DNA from: Streptomyces cyaneus
GTDB lineage: Bacteria; Actinomycetota; Actinomycetes; Streptomycetales; Streptomycetaceae
DNA: 64,000 nucleotides
Direction of reading: 5' to 3'
NCBI RefSeq assembly: GCF_004028635.1
Contig: NZ_RQJW01000015.1
Span: 124,001 to 188,000 of the forward strand
Under the pieces are notes generated by a model. That model made no database searches. It was not told where the DNA came from and saw only the letters and a list, made by a program, of their open reading frames with translations. This document shows, in pieces, positions 1 through 7,775 of the stretch (its first letter is position 1; every line of letters starts with the position of its first letter). The position numbers and the translations under genes are program-made.

Positions 1-315
1 GGCACACCCGTACAGCTCTACGACTGCAACGGCTCCGCCGCCCAGCAGTGGACCGCCGGCGCCGACGGCACGCTCCGGGCACTCGGCAAGTGCCTGGACG
101 TGACGGGCAACGGCACCGCGGACGGCTCGACCGTCCAGCTGTGGGACTGCACCGGCGGCCCCAACCAGAGATGGACCGTCTCCGCGGCGCGCGACATCGT
201 CAACCCGCAGGCCGGCAAGTGCCTCGACGCGACCGGCAACAACTCGGCCAACGGCACCCGGCTGCAGATCTGGACCTGCACGGGCGGCGCCAACCAGAAG
301 TGGACGGTCGGCTGA
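1..315 (+). CDS. Ricin-type beta-trefoil lectin domain protein, C-terminal part (5' end outside window)
   Basis: The frame is open from the first base and ends with TGA at 313-315, so only the last 104 residues are present. They hold repeated QxW units (AAQQW, NQRW, NQKW), each preceded by a G-x-x-VQLxxC / LQIWTC strand, and GKCLD repeats. This is the ricin B / CBM13 fold, which binds galactose- or xylose-type sugars. In Streptomyces such domains usually sit at the C-terminus of secreted glycoside hydrolases or proteases. The catalytic part, if any, lies upstream and cannot be identified here. Confidence 0.9.
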   Translation, partial: GTPVQLYDCNGSAAQQWTAGADGTLRALGKCLDVTGNGTADGSTVQLWDCTGGPNQRWTVSAARDIVNPQAGKCLDATGNNSANGTRLQIWTCTGGANQKWTVG

Positions 316-324
316 CCCGGCCGG

Positions 325-561
325 CTAGTGGTGGTGCCAGGTGAACTTGTCTCCGCCGACCCAGCGGACCACGTCCGGGTCATCCAGGTCATGGACGGTG
401 ATGCCGAAGGCGGCGGCGGCCTCCAGGACATCGGTGACGGTTTTCGCCTGACCGACGACCTCGCCGTCGATCTCCAGGATGCGGAACGGAGGCGTGCCCG
501 GCTGAACCCCGAGCACCATGATCCGCGGGTTTGAAATGTACGGGCTGGCGCTTTCGGTCAT
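325..561 (-). CDS. Small conserved hypothetical protein (78 aa)
   Basis: An upstream ATG at 612 is possible, but the start at 561 (MTESASPY) removes a non-conserved-looking leader and leaves a compact protein. It has a hydrophobic beta-rich core (IMVLGVQPG, FRILEIDGEVVG), a segment like a helical regulator of a small alpha/beta domain (VTDVLEAAAAFG) and ends in FTWHHH. I do not recognise a named family. It converges with the lectin gene (9 bp between stop codons) and is transcribed away from the PHP gene. Function unknown. Confidence 0.6.
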   Translation of the reverse strand: MTESASPYISNPRIMVLGVQPGTPPFRILEIDGEVVGQAKTVTDVLEAAAAFGITVHDLDDPDVVRWVGGDKFTWHHH

Positions 562-673
562 GCATAGAGCGTAGAGCGCAATCCGCGTCGACGAATCCTC
601 CAGGTCACCCACGAATCCGTCCGCCGTCGTGCGGGGGCGGCAGCGCCGGGGAACCCTGGAGGGGGAGGTGGCG

Positions 674-1714
674 ATGGATCCCGTCGAGGCGCTGAACCGG
701 ATCGCCTTTCTGCTGGAGCGGTCGCTGGCGCCGACATATCGCGTACGTGCCTTCCGTACGGCCGCCCGGGTGCTGGCCGAGCTGCCCGAGGACGAGGTAC
801 GGGCCCGGGGCGAAGCCGGAACGCTGGAGTCGCTCCGGGGCGTCGGTCCGAAGACGGCCCAGGTGGTGCGCGAGGCGCTGGCCGGTCAGGTGCCGGCCTA
901 TCTGACGGATCTGGAGGGCAGGCCCGCGGCTGCCGCACCGCCCGAGAGCGGCCGCGAGTTGTGGGAGCTGCTGCGCGGGGACTGCCACCTGCACTCCGAC
1001 TGGTCCGACGGCGGCAGCCCGATCGAGGAGATGGGCCGGACGGCGGCCGAGCTCGGCCATGAGTGGGCGGCGCTCACCGACCACTCCCCGCGGCTGACCG
1101 TCGCCCGCGGGCTGTCGGCCGACCGGCTGCGCGAGCAGCTCGAGGTGGTGGCGGAGCTGAACACGACGTGGGCGCCGTTCCGGCTGCTCACCGGCATCGA
1201 GTGCGACATCCTCGAGGACGGTTCGCTCGACCAGGAACCGGAGCTGCTGGAGCGGCTCGACGTCGTGGTGGTGTCCGTGCACTCCAAGCTGCGCATGGAA
1301 GCCGGCGCGATGACCCGCCGCATGGTCGCCGCCGTACGCGATCCGCACGCGGACGTTCTGGGGCACTGCACGGGCAGGCTGGTGACCGGGCGGGGGCGGC
1401 CCGAGTCGGAGTTCGACGCGGACGAGGTGTTCGCCGCGTGCGCCGAGTCCGGTACGGCGGTGGAGATCAACAGCCGGCCCGAGCGGCTCGACCCGCCCCG
1501 GCGGCTGCTGCGCCGGGCCGTGGCCGCGGGCGTGCTGTTCTCCATCGACACCGACGCGCATGCGCCCGGTCAGCTGGACTGGCAGCGGTACGGCTGTGCA
1601 CGGGCGCAGGAGTGCGCGGTGCCCGCCGAGCGGGTGGTCACCACCTGGAGCGTGGACGAGCTGCTGGCCTGGACCCACGAGGGCAGGACACCGTCCCGCG
1701 TGGCGGACGCCTGA
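674..1714 (+). CDS. PHP-domain phosphoesterase with helix-hairpin-helix N-terminus (PolX C-terminal-like)
   Basis: The first ~80 residues resemble the HhH region of family X DNA polymerases (LRGVGPKTAQVV, about residues 55-66). The rest is a PHP metal-dependent phosphoesterase domain: CHLHSDWSDGG (about 103-113) supplies the H-x-H metal ligands, followed by ALTDHS, GIECDIL, VVVSVHSKL, DVLGHCTGR and SIDTDAHAP. All the usual PolX-PHP metal motifs appear intact, but the nucleotidyl-transferase palm is absent, so it is not a polymerase. It may be a nuclease or phosphatase. The start at 674 follows GGGGGAGGT; an in-frame ATG at 629 would only add an Arg-rich tail. Confidence 0.88.
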   Translation: MDPVEALNRIAFLLERSLAPTYRVRAFRTAARVLAELPEDEVRARGEAGTLESLRGVGPKTAQVVREALAGQVPAYLTDLEGRPAAAAPPESGRELWELLRGDCHLHSDWSDGGSPIEEMGRTAAELGHEWAALTDHSPRLTVARGLSADRLREQLEVVAELNTTWAPFRLLTGIECDILEDGSLDQEPELLERLDVVVVSVHSKLRMEAGAMTRRMVAAVRDPHADVLGHCTGRLVTGRGRPESEFDADEVFAACAESGTAVEINSRPERLDPPRRLLRRAVAAGVLFSIDTDAHAPGQLDWQRYGCARAQECAVPAERVVTTWSVDELLAWTHEGRTPSRVADA

Positions 1715-1768
1715 CGTGGTACTCGTGCGGCAGGAGAGGAAACGGCCCGGACCAGGAAGGGGCGGCAC

Positions 1769-2458
1769 ATGGAACGGTCGGCTGTGTTCGATGTCGACGG
1801 AACCCTCGTCGACACCAACCACCTCCACGTCACGACCTGGTGGGAAGCCTTCCGGCAGGCCGGGCACCAGGTGCCGATGCACGCCGTCCACCGCGCCGTC
1901 GGACTCAGCTCCACCGACCTGATCGCCCACCTCCTCGGCGACGACCGGGACAAGGACCAGGACGCCGAGCTGAGCGCCGCCCACAAGGCCCTGTACGGGC
2001 AGTACTTCGACCGGCTGCCCCCGCTGCGGGACGCGGGCCGGCTGCTGCGGCGCCTGGACCGCAACGGCTGGCGAGTCGTCCTCGCGACCTCGGCCGGGGG
2101 CGCGGAGCTGTCCGCGCTGCGTCGGGCGATCTCCGCGGACGACGCGATCACCGCCACCGCGAGCGCCGACGACGTCGAGGAGGGCAAGCCGGCACCGGAG
2201 CCCGTCGAGCACGCCCTGGAACTGGCCGGGGTGCCCGCCGAGCGCGCGGTCTTCGTCGGCGACACCGTCTGGGACATGCGGGCCGGCAGCCGGGCCGGCG
2301 TGCGCTGTGTGGGCGTCCTGTGCGGCGGCATCCCCCGCGCCGACCTGCTCGACGCGGGCGCCCAGGCGGTCTACGAAGATCCGGCCCACCTGCTGGCGGC
2401 CCTGGCGGACAGCCCCTTGGCCGATGTGCCGGGCGGCACGGACCCGCACACCGGATGA
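1769..2458 (+). CDS. HAD-superfamily hydrolase (phosphoglycolate phosphatase/beta-phosphoglucomutase-like)
   Basis: 229 residues with all four HAD motifs: FDVDGTLVD (nucleophile Asp8, general acid Asp10), LATSAGG (motif II), EGKPAP with the motif III Lys near 140, and FVGDTVWDM (motif IV) near 165. A helical cap of about 70 residues follows motif I (HLHVTTWWEAF), as in subclass I phosphatases of small phosphorylated sugars or glycolate. The substrate cannot be deduced. Its TGA overlaps the ATG of the next gene (ATGA at 2455-2458), so the two are translationally coupled. Confidence 0.88.
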   Translation: MERSAVFDVDGTLVDTNHLHVTTWWEAFRQAGHQVPMHAVHRAVGLSSTDLIAHLLGDDRDKDQDAELSAAHKALYGQYFDRLPPLRDAGRLLRRLDRNGWRVVLATSAGGAELSALRRAISADDAITATASADDVEEGKPAPEPVEHALELAGVPAERAVFVGDTVWDMRAGSRAGVRCVGVLCGGIPRADLLDAGAQAVYEDPAHLLAALADSPLADVPGGTDPHTG

Positions 2459-3693
2459 CCCGTGTGACCGATGGGGTGCGACGGCCTGCGCGCCGGGGCA
2501 CCCGGGCGGTGGAATCGGTACGACAGCGGGCACTCGAGGGCGCCCGCACGACCGACGCGCTACGGCGGGAAGCGTATGCCGTCGGCAGGGCCACCCGGGC
2601 CGCGTGGTGCGGGCCGGGCCGGGAGCGGGACCTTGTCGTGCAGTCGCTCAAGGCGGCGGCCGCGGCACTGCTCGCCTGGCTCGTGGGGAGCGTGTGGCTG
2701 GGCGATCCGATGGCCCTGATGGCGTCCTGGGTGGCGCTGATCCTGGTGCAGGCGACCGTGTACAGCTCGCTGCTGCAGGCCGCCCAGCAATTCGCGGCGA
2801 TCTGCGCAGGGACCGTGCTGGCGTCGGCCGCACTGGCGGCCACCGGCAGCACCCTGGGTGCGCTGGCCCTGACGGTCCCCCTGCTGATGCTGCTGGCCAA
2901 CTGGCCGCGCTTCGGCGACCAGGGCGTCTTCGGCGCGACCACCGCGCTGTTCACCCTGGCCACGGGCGCGGCCGGGGCGTCCGCCGTCGGGCACCGGGTG
3001 GGACAGGCCGCTCTGGGCGCGGTGATCGGGGTCGCCGTCAACGCGCTCGTGCTCCCGCCGATCCATCTGCGGGACGTACGGGAGAACCTCGCGGCGCTGG
3101 CCCGGGAGGCGGGGGACCTCCTGCACACCGTGGCCGACGATCTGCGGGACACCGAATGGAACGCGCAGAGCGCGGCGGGCTGGTCGAGTGCCTCGGCGCG
3201 TCTGGAGCACCGGCTGGAGGCGCTGCGATCGGCGCGTGGCTGGAGTCGGGAGAGCCTGCGACTGACCGCCGGACCGCTGCGTGCGGTCCGGCGTCCTGCT
3301 GCGCCGGCGCCGCCGGAGGAGGAGGACGAACGCTGGAGCCGGGTCACCGGGCACATCAGGGCGCTCACCCGGACCCTGGCCGTCGCGGCCGACGAAGGCC
3401 GCACGCCTCTTCCGCCCGGCGGGCGGGCGCTGCGGGTGTACGCCCGGCTGCTGGAGCTGATCGGCGACGCCTGCCACACGGAGAGCCGCCGACTGCTGGG
3501 TGCCGACGGTGAGGCCGGTCCGGACGGCCGGGGCGAGGCCGAGGCCGCGATGGTTCGGCTGCACCAGGAGTTGCAGGACTGGCTGCGGGAGCACGCCGGG
3601 CAGGGGGCGGCCCGGACGACGGTTCTCGGGACCCTGCTGTTGCAGGCCGAGAACGTGTGGAGCGAGACCGTTCCGGCAGGTCAGCGGGGGTGA
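2455..3693 (+). CDS. FUSC-family / aromatic acid exporter-like membrane protein (paralogue 1)
   Basis: 412 residues starting at the ATG that overlaps the upstream TGA. After a basic N-terminus there are about five to six hydrophobic helices (AAAAALLAWLVGSVWLG, MALMASWVALILVQATVY, LASAALAATGSTLGALALT, VGQAALGAVIGVAVNALVL), then a long, charged, mostly helical cytoplasmic tail. This is the layout of FUSC/ArAE proteins, which export aromatic acids or other organic anions. A second member lies at 13064-14317 with similar length and layout. Coupling to a HAD phosphatase gives no clear substrate hint. Confidence 0.8.
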   Translation: MTRVTDGVRRPARRGTRAVESVRQRALEGARTTDALRREAYAVGRATRAAWCGPGRERDLVVQSLKAAAAALLAWLVGSVWLGDPMALMASWVALILVQATVYSSLLQAAQQFAAICAGTVLASAALAATGSTLGALALTVPLLMLLANWPRFGDQGVFGATTALFTLATGAAGASAVGHRVGQAALGAVIGVAVNALVLPPIHLRDVRENLAALAREAGDLLHTVADDLRDTEWNAQSAAGWSSASARLEHRLEALRSARGWSRESLRLTAGPLRAVRRPAAPAPPEEEDERWSRVTGHIRALTRTLAVAADEGRTPLPPGGRALRVYARLLELIGDACHTESRRLLGADGEAGPDGRGEAEAAMVRLHQELQDWLREHAGQGAARTTVLGTLLLQAENVWSETVPAGQRG

Positions 3694-3723
3694 CACAGAT
3701 CACCCCAAATCATCCCCTGCGCT

Positions 3724-3750
3724 GGAACACCAAACGGTCGTTGCCCGTTG
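3724..3750 (+). promoter_or_regulatory. ECF-sigma-like promoter (GGAAC-17-CGTTG)
   Basis: GGAAC at 3724-3728 and CGTTG at 3746-3750 are separated by 17 bases, which fits the -35/-10 pattern of Streptomyces ECF sigma factors (SigE/SigR-like). The predicted start, about six bases downstream near 3756, coincides with the 5' edge of the long stem of the RNA candidate, which is independent support. Confidence 0.45.
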
Positions 3751-3755
3751 AACAA

Positions 3756-3920
3756 CGCGTGGGTGCGGATGGGACAGTGTCCCCGGGCCTCACCTTTTGC
3801 CCACAGGGACGATCGTTCGGCTGAAGCCCTGTGGAGCCTTTCGCCGAGAGGCGACCGCCATCCGCACCCACACCCTTGACCGCCCCGACCGGAACTCCCC
3901 CGTCCGGTCGGGGCTTTCTG
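3756..3920 (+). ncRNA. Structured RNA candidate, standalone or 5' leader (about 165 nt)
   Basis: A perfect 14-bp stem closes the element: GTGGGTGCGGATGG (3759-3772) pairs with 3858-3871. Inside are a GGGAC/GTCCC hairpin (3771-3783, competing with the last two pairs of the outer stem), a CCACAGGG/CCCTGTGG hairpin (3801-3808 with 3827-3834, 18-nt loop) and TCGCC-GAGA-GGCGA with a GNRA tetraloop (3841-3854). An intrinsic terminator follows at 3882. A closing stem, an asymmetric central bubble with a small hairpin on its 3' side and an upper stem resemble 6S RNA, but that is inference; a riboswitch-like leader is possible. No open frame with plausible coding content covers it. Confidence 0.55.
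3882..3920 (+). terminator. Rho-independent terminator of the RNA candidate
   Basis: A perfect 12-bp stem, GCCCCGACCGGA (3882-3893) with TCCGGTCGGGGC (3903-3914), has a C-rich 9-nt loop and is followed directly by TTTCTGCTGTTC. The T-rich side is on the plus strand, which fixes the RNA's direction. Confidence 0.8.
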
Positions 3921-3948
3921 CTGTTCGGGCGGGTGCCCACGGGTCGGC

Positions 3949-3979
3949 TTGACTTCGAGAGCACTCCAATTCGTAGCGT
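3949..3979 (+). promoter_or_regulatory. Long-spacer (MerR-type?) promoter of the SDR gene, possibly leaderless
   Basis: TTGACT (3949-3954) and TAGCGT (3974-3979) are 19 bases apart. A 19-20-bp spacer is typical of promoters activated by MerR-family regulators, and the spacer holds a weak dyad (TTGACTTCGAG / CACTCCAA). The predicted start is at or next to the ATG at 3987 and no ribosome binding site precedes that ATG, so the mRNA may be leaderless. Confidence 0.4.
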
Positions 3980-3986
3980 TCCCGGC

Positions 3987-4949
3987 ATGAGCACTGCACA
4001 GCACAAGATCGGCTCCGGCTTCGGCGCCACGAGCACCGCCGACGACGTCCTGCACGGCATCGACCTGTCCGGGAAGCTCGCCATCGTCACGGGCGGGTAC
4101 TCGGGCCTCGGCCTGGAGACCACCCGGGCGCTCACCAAGGCCGGCGCCCATGTCGTCGTCCCCGCCCGTCGCAGGGCCACCGCCGAGGAGGCGCTTTCCG
4201 GCCTCAGCGATGCCGAGGTGGACGAGCTGGATCTCGGAGACCTGGAGAGCGTGCGCGGCTTCGCCGAGCGGTTCCTCGCCTCCGGCCGCACGGTCGACTT
4301 CGTGATCGACAACGCCGGGATCATGGCCTGCCCCGAGACCCGGGTGGGGCCCGGCTGGGAGGCGCAGTTCGCGACCAACCACCTCGGTCACTTCGCCCTG
4401 GTCAACCGCCTGTGGCCGGCGATCGAGCCGGGCGGCGCCCGCGTCGTCTCGGTGTCCTCGCGGGCCCACCACTTCTCCGGGATGCGCTGGGACGACGTCC
4501 ACTGGCGGCAGGGCTACGACAAGTGGGAGGCGTACGGACAGGCGAAGACGGCCAACGTCCTGTTCGCCGTCCACCTCGACAAGCTCGGCGCCGACCGCGG
4601 TGTACGGGCCTTCTCGCTCCACCCGGGCGGCATCCTCACCCCGTTGCAGCGCCACCTCCCGAAGGAGGAGATGGTGGAGCGCGGCTGGATCGACGAACAG
4701 GGCAACCCGCTGAACCCGGAGGGCTTCAAGAGCCCGGCGCAGGGCGCGGCCACGCAGGTGTGGGCGGCGACCTCCCCCCAGCTGGACGGCATGGGCGGTG
4801 TCTATCTGGAGGACTGCGACATCGCCGAGCCCGCTGGCGACGGGGACGAGCGCAGTGGCGTCAAGGACTGGGCGATCGATCCGGAGCAGGCCGCGCGGCT
4901 GTGGCAGTTGTCGGCGGAGCTGACGGGTGTGAACGCGTTCGCCGCGTAG
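3987..4949 (+). CDS. Short-chain dehydrogenase/reductase (SDR), NAD(P)-dependent
   Basis: 320 residues. The Rossmann motif TGGYSGLG is at about 35-42, DNAGIM is the NAG stabilising motif, ATNHLGHF follows, and the catalytic YGQAK (Tyr-x-x-x-Lys) is near 185-189 with the Ser in VSVSSRAHH. The fold and motifs match the retinol-dehydrogenase/protochlorophyllide-reductase-like SDRs. Substrate unknown. The start at 3987 was chosen because an upstream in-frame ATG at 3831 lies inside the structured RNA and terminator, whereas 3987 sits directly after a promoter. Confidence 0.85.
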   Translation: MSTAQHKIGSGFGATSTADDVLHGIDLSGKLAIVTGGYSGLGLETTRALTKAGAHVVVPARRRATAEEALSGLSDAEVDELDLGDLESVRGFAERFLASGRTVDFVIDNAGIMACPETRVGPGWEAQFATNHLGHFALVNRLWPAIEPGGARVVSVSSRAHHFSGMRWDDVHWRQGYDKWEAYGQAKTANVLFAVHLDKLGADRGVRAFSLHPGGILTPLQRHLPKEEMVERGWIDEQGNPLNPEGFKSPAQGAATQVWAATSPQLDGMGGVYLEDCDIAEPAGDGDERSGVKDWAIDPEQAARLWQLSAELTGVNAFAA

Positions 4950-5039
4950 CGCGTGGGCGGAGCGGGCGTGCGGAGCGTGCGGGCGCCTCGGAAGGGGGTA
5001 CTCGGACGCTCCCGTCCCCACCTTCGTGAGGAGCCGCAG

Positions 5040-6068
5040 GTGAGCAGCGAACCGGCCCGCAGGATCGTGGTCACCGGCGCCACGGGCAACGTCGGCACGA
5101 GCGTGGTAAGGCTTCTCTCGGAGGATCCGGAGGTCGGCTCCGTGCTGGGGCTGGCCCGCAGGATCCCCGACTGGTCGCCGCCGAAGACGGACTGGGCGGT
5201 GGTCGACCTGGCGTCCGAGCAGGCAGATCTGGCGAGCATGTTCAGGGGTGCCGACGCCGTCATCCATCTGGCCTGGGCGTTCCAGCCCACGCACGATCCG
5301 GCCGTGACCTGGCGGACGAACGTACTGGGCAGCATTCAGGTCTTCGATGCGGTGGCCGCGGCAAAGGTCCCCGTGCTGGTGCACGCGTCGTCCGTCGGCG
5401 CGTACTCGCCGGGGCCGAAGGACGACGCCGTGGACGAGTCGTGGCCGACACACGGCTGGCCCGACGCCGCGTACTGCCGGGAGAAGGCCTACCTGGAGCG
5501 GGCGCTGGACACCTTCGACCGGTCCCATCCCAGGTTGCGGGTGGTGCGGATGCGGCCGGCGTTCCTGTTCAAGCGGGAGTCGGCGAGCGAGCAGCGCCGT
5601 ATCTTCGGCGGCCGCTTCCTGCCGGGGCCGCTGGCCCGCCCGCAGCTGCTGCCGTTCCTGCCGGACATCCCGGGGCTGCGGGTGCAGGCCCTGCACACGG
5701 ACGACGCGGCCAAGGCCTATCAGCTCGCCGTGCAGTCCGATGTCCGCGGCGCGTTCAACCTCGCGGCCGATCCCCCTCTCGACGCGGCTCTGCTGGGCGA
5801 GATGTTCGGCGCCCGCCCGGTCCGGCTCCCGCGTCCGGCGGCCCGCTCGGCGATCGCCGCCGCGTGGGGGCTGCACCTGCTGCCCGCTTCCCCGCACCTG
5901 TTCGACGCGGTGCTCAGGCTGCCGCTGATGGACTGCACGCGCGCGCGTACGGAACTGGGCTGGCGCCCGGAACACTCCGCGCCCGAGGTGCTGGAGGAGT
6001 TTCTGCAGGGCCTGCGGCGCGGCGAGGGTGCGCCGACGGAGCCGATGCGGGGCCGCAAGGTGGGCTGA
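5040..6068 (+). CDS. NAD-dependent epimerase/dehydratase-family protein (extended SDR)
   Basis: 342 residues from a GTG at 5040 preceded by GAGGAG at 5027-5032. GATGNVG (residues 13-19) is the extended-SDR nucleotide-binding motif and Y145-C-R-E-K149 provides the catalytic pair, with Ser in VHASSVGAY. The C-terminal half (VRMRPAFLF, TDDAAKAY, GAFNLAADPPL) is the usual sugar-nucleotide epimerase-type substrate domain. No glycosyl or nucleotide-sugar genes are adjacent, so the substrate is open. Confidence 0.83.
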   Translation: MSSEPARRIVVTGATGNVGTSVVRLLSEDPEVGSVLGLARRIPDWSPPKTDWAVVDLASEQADLASMFRGADAVIHLAWAFQPTHDPAVTWRTNVLGSIQVFDAVAAAKVPVLVHASSVGAYSPGPKDDAVDESWPTHGWPDAAYCREKAYLERALDTFDRSHPRLRVVRMRPAFLFKRESASEQRRIFGGRFLPGPLARPQLLPFLPDIPGLRVQALHTDDAAKAYQLAVQSDVRGAFNLAADPPLDAALLGEMFGARPVRLPRPAARSAIAAAWGLHLLPASPHLFDAVLRLPLMDCTRARTELGWRPEHSAPEVLEEFLQGLRRGEGAPTEPMRGRKVG

Positions 6069-6096
6069 CCCGCGCCCTGCCCACCCGCGACCTGTC

Positions 6097-6354
6097 TCAG
6101 CCGGACGGCTCTTGAGGTTCCGGATGTTCCGTGTGGACCGTGCCCGCCCGGGCTGCACCCTGTCGGCCCGTGCCCGCCTCGTCCGTGTCGGGGACGTCGT
6201 CCGCTTCGGTGCTGTCGTCCGCGGGCTCGACGGGCACCTCCCACGGGTCCTCCGCCGGGTTCGCCTGCTGGTCCGGCAGATCCCGCGGCACGGGCTCGTC
6301 GGCCTTGTCGGGCTCGTCGGCCTTGTCCGGCGTGGTGTGACGGTTGTCGGCCAT
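6097..6354 (-). CDS. Small acidic, Pro/Asp/Glu-rich hypothetical protein (85 aa)
   Basis: ATG at 6354 follows GGGAGGTGC, a good ribosome binding site. The protein is almost entirely charged or disordered, with a short tandem KADEP-DKADEP repeat and many Asp, Glu and Pro residues. There are no Cys, membrane or fold-forming segments. The strong start signal argues that it is real. Function unknown. Confidence 0.6.
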   Translation of the reverse strand: MADNRHTTPDKADEPDKADEPVPRDLPDQQANPAEDPWEVPVEPADDSTEADDVPDTDEAGTGRQGAARAGTVHTEHPEPQEPSG

Positions 6355-6426
6355 GGTGCACCTCCCTCGCGTCGTCCAAGGTCGTTCGTGAGCCCCGCGA
6401 GTACCGTTCCCACCACCGGCGAAACC

Positions 6427-7716
6427 TCAGGGCGCCACCCGCTGCGCCAGGGCCGTGCGCCAGGCGGTCGACGGGGCCTCGGGAGCGGGCTCGGCGCGGC
6501 GGCCGCCGCGTGCGAAGAAGTCGGCGAGCGGCAGGATCGCGGCGCCCACGGTGACCGCGTCCGGCCCGAGCCTGCCCAGGTCGACGGTGACTTTCCGGGC
6601 CGGATGCCGCAGGGCGTACGAGGCAGCGTGCCGGCGTACGGCGGGCAGGAGGTGGGCGCCGATCCGCAGGCCCGCCCAGCCGCCGATCAGGATGCGCTCG
6701 GGCTGGAAGAGGTTGATCAGGTCGGACAGGCCCGCGCCCACGTACTCGGCCGCCTCCTCCAGTACGGCGAGCGCCACCCGGTCGGCGGCACCGCCCTCGG
6801 GCGGATACGCGCCGGCCAGCATGGCCGCCAGCGCGGTCTCCTCGTCGGCGCCTTCCGGCGCGCTCCCGCCTTCCTCGCACCAGCGTTCCAGCAGCGACTC
6901 GGCGCCCGCGTACGCCTCCAGGCAGCCGAGCGCTCCGCAGCGGCAGCGGCGCCCCCTGACCCGCACCGTCAGATGCCCCCATTCCACTGCCCGCCCGTGC
7001 TCCGCCTCGGGGGTGACCAGACAGGCGCCGACGCCGGAGCCGAACAGCACGACGACCGCGCTGCGGGCGCCGCGTCCGCCGCCGAACCACATCTCGGCCT
7101 GGCCGAGGGTGCGCGCGCCGTTGTCGATGAAGTACGGGACGGTGTCGGGGAGTTCGGAGCCGTCGCGCAGGAGCTGCTCCAGCGGTACCGCGTCCCAGCC
7201 GATCGTCTGCCCGTGCACCAGGGCACCGAGCCGCGGCGTGTGCTCGACGATCCCGGGGACGCCGATGCCGACGCCGAGGAGCCGTTCGGGACCGATGCCG
7301 GCGCCCGCGAGCACCTCGGCGATGCCGTCGCGCACATGGCCGACGATGCCTTCGACCTCGTACCGCTGCCGCGCCAAAGGCCGTTCGGCGCGGGCGAGTT
7401 CGGTGAGGGTCAGGTCGAACAGCCCGATCCGCACCCGGGTCTCGCCGACGTCGACGCCGATCATGTGACCGCTGCCGGGAGCCACGCGCAACAGGATGCG
7501 GGGGCGGCCGCCGTCGGAGTCGACGCTGCCGGCCTCCTCGACCAGGCCGTCGGCGATCAGCTCGGCGACGACGTTGCTGATGGAACCGGAGCTGAGCCCG
7601 GTCGCAGGGCCGAGTTCGAAGCGGCTGAGGGGGCCGTCGAAGTAGAGGCGCTGCAGCACGGCCGTACGGTTGCCCCGTCTGAGGTCCCGTACCGTGCGCC
7701 CGTTCCGCCCCGCCAT
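6427..7716 (-). CDS. ROK-family transcriptional regulator
   Basis: 429 residues. The N-terminal ~70 form a winged helix (LSRFELGPATGLSSGSIS as recognition region). The rest is a ROK sugar-kinase-like domain with VGVDVGETRVRIG, an IGVPGIVEH motif and the zinc-binding CRCGALGCLEAYAG at about 255-268. ROK regulators bind a sugar or sugar phosphate and repress carbohydrate genes. No sugar operon is adjacent; the divergent neighbour is an APH-like kinase, a possible but unproven target. Confidence 0.88.
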   Translation of the reverse strand: MAGRNGRTVRDLRRGNRTAVLQRLYFDGPLSRFELGPATGLSSGSISNVVAELIADGLVEEAGSVDSDGGRPRILLRVAPGSGHMIGVDVGETRVRIGLFDLTLTELARAERPLARQRYEVEGIVGHVRDGIAEVLAGAGIGPERLLGVGIGVPGIVEHTPRLGALVHGQTIGWDAVPLEQLLRDGSELPDTVPYFIDNGARTLGQAEMWFGGGRGARSAVVVLFGSGVGACLVTPEAEHGRAVEWGHLTVRVRGRRCRCGALGCLEAYAGAESLLERWCEEGGSAPEGADEETALAAMLAGAYPPEGGAADRVALAVLEEAAEYVGAGLSDLINLFQPERILIGGWAGLRIGAHLLPAVRRHAASYALRHPARKVTVDLGRLGPDAVTVGAAILPLADFFARGGRRAEPAPEAPSTAWRTALAQRVAP

Positions 7717-7775
7717 GCGGCTCCCTTCGGACCTGCCCTGTTCCTCACCCTGTTCGAACCGTCCCCCATTGTGAA

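Noticed and set aside
605..2533. 642-residue minus-strand open frame antisense to the PHP and HAD genes
   Set aside because: Arg/Gly/Pro/His-rich composition without domain motifs; both plus-strand genes have complete catalytic motifs and correct start signals.
3681..6416. 911-residue minus-strand open frame
   Set aside because: Lies antisense to the SDR and epimerase genes and across the structured RNA; Arg-rich, no motifs. GC-bias shadow.
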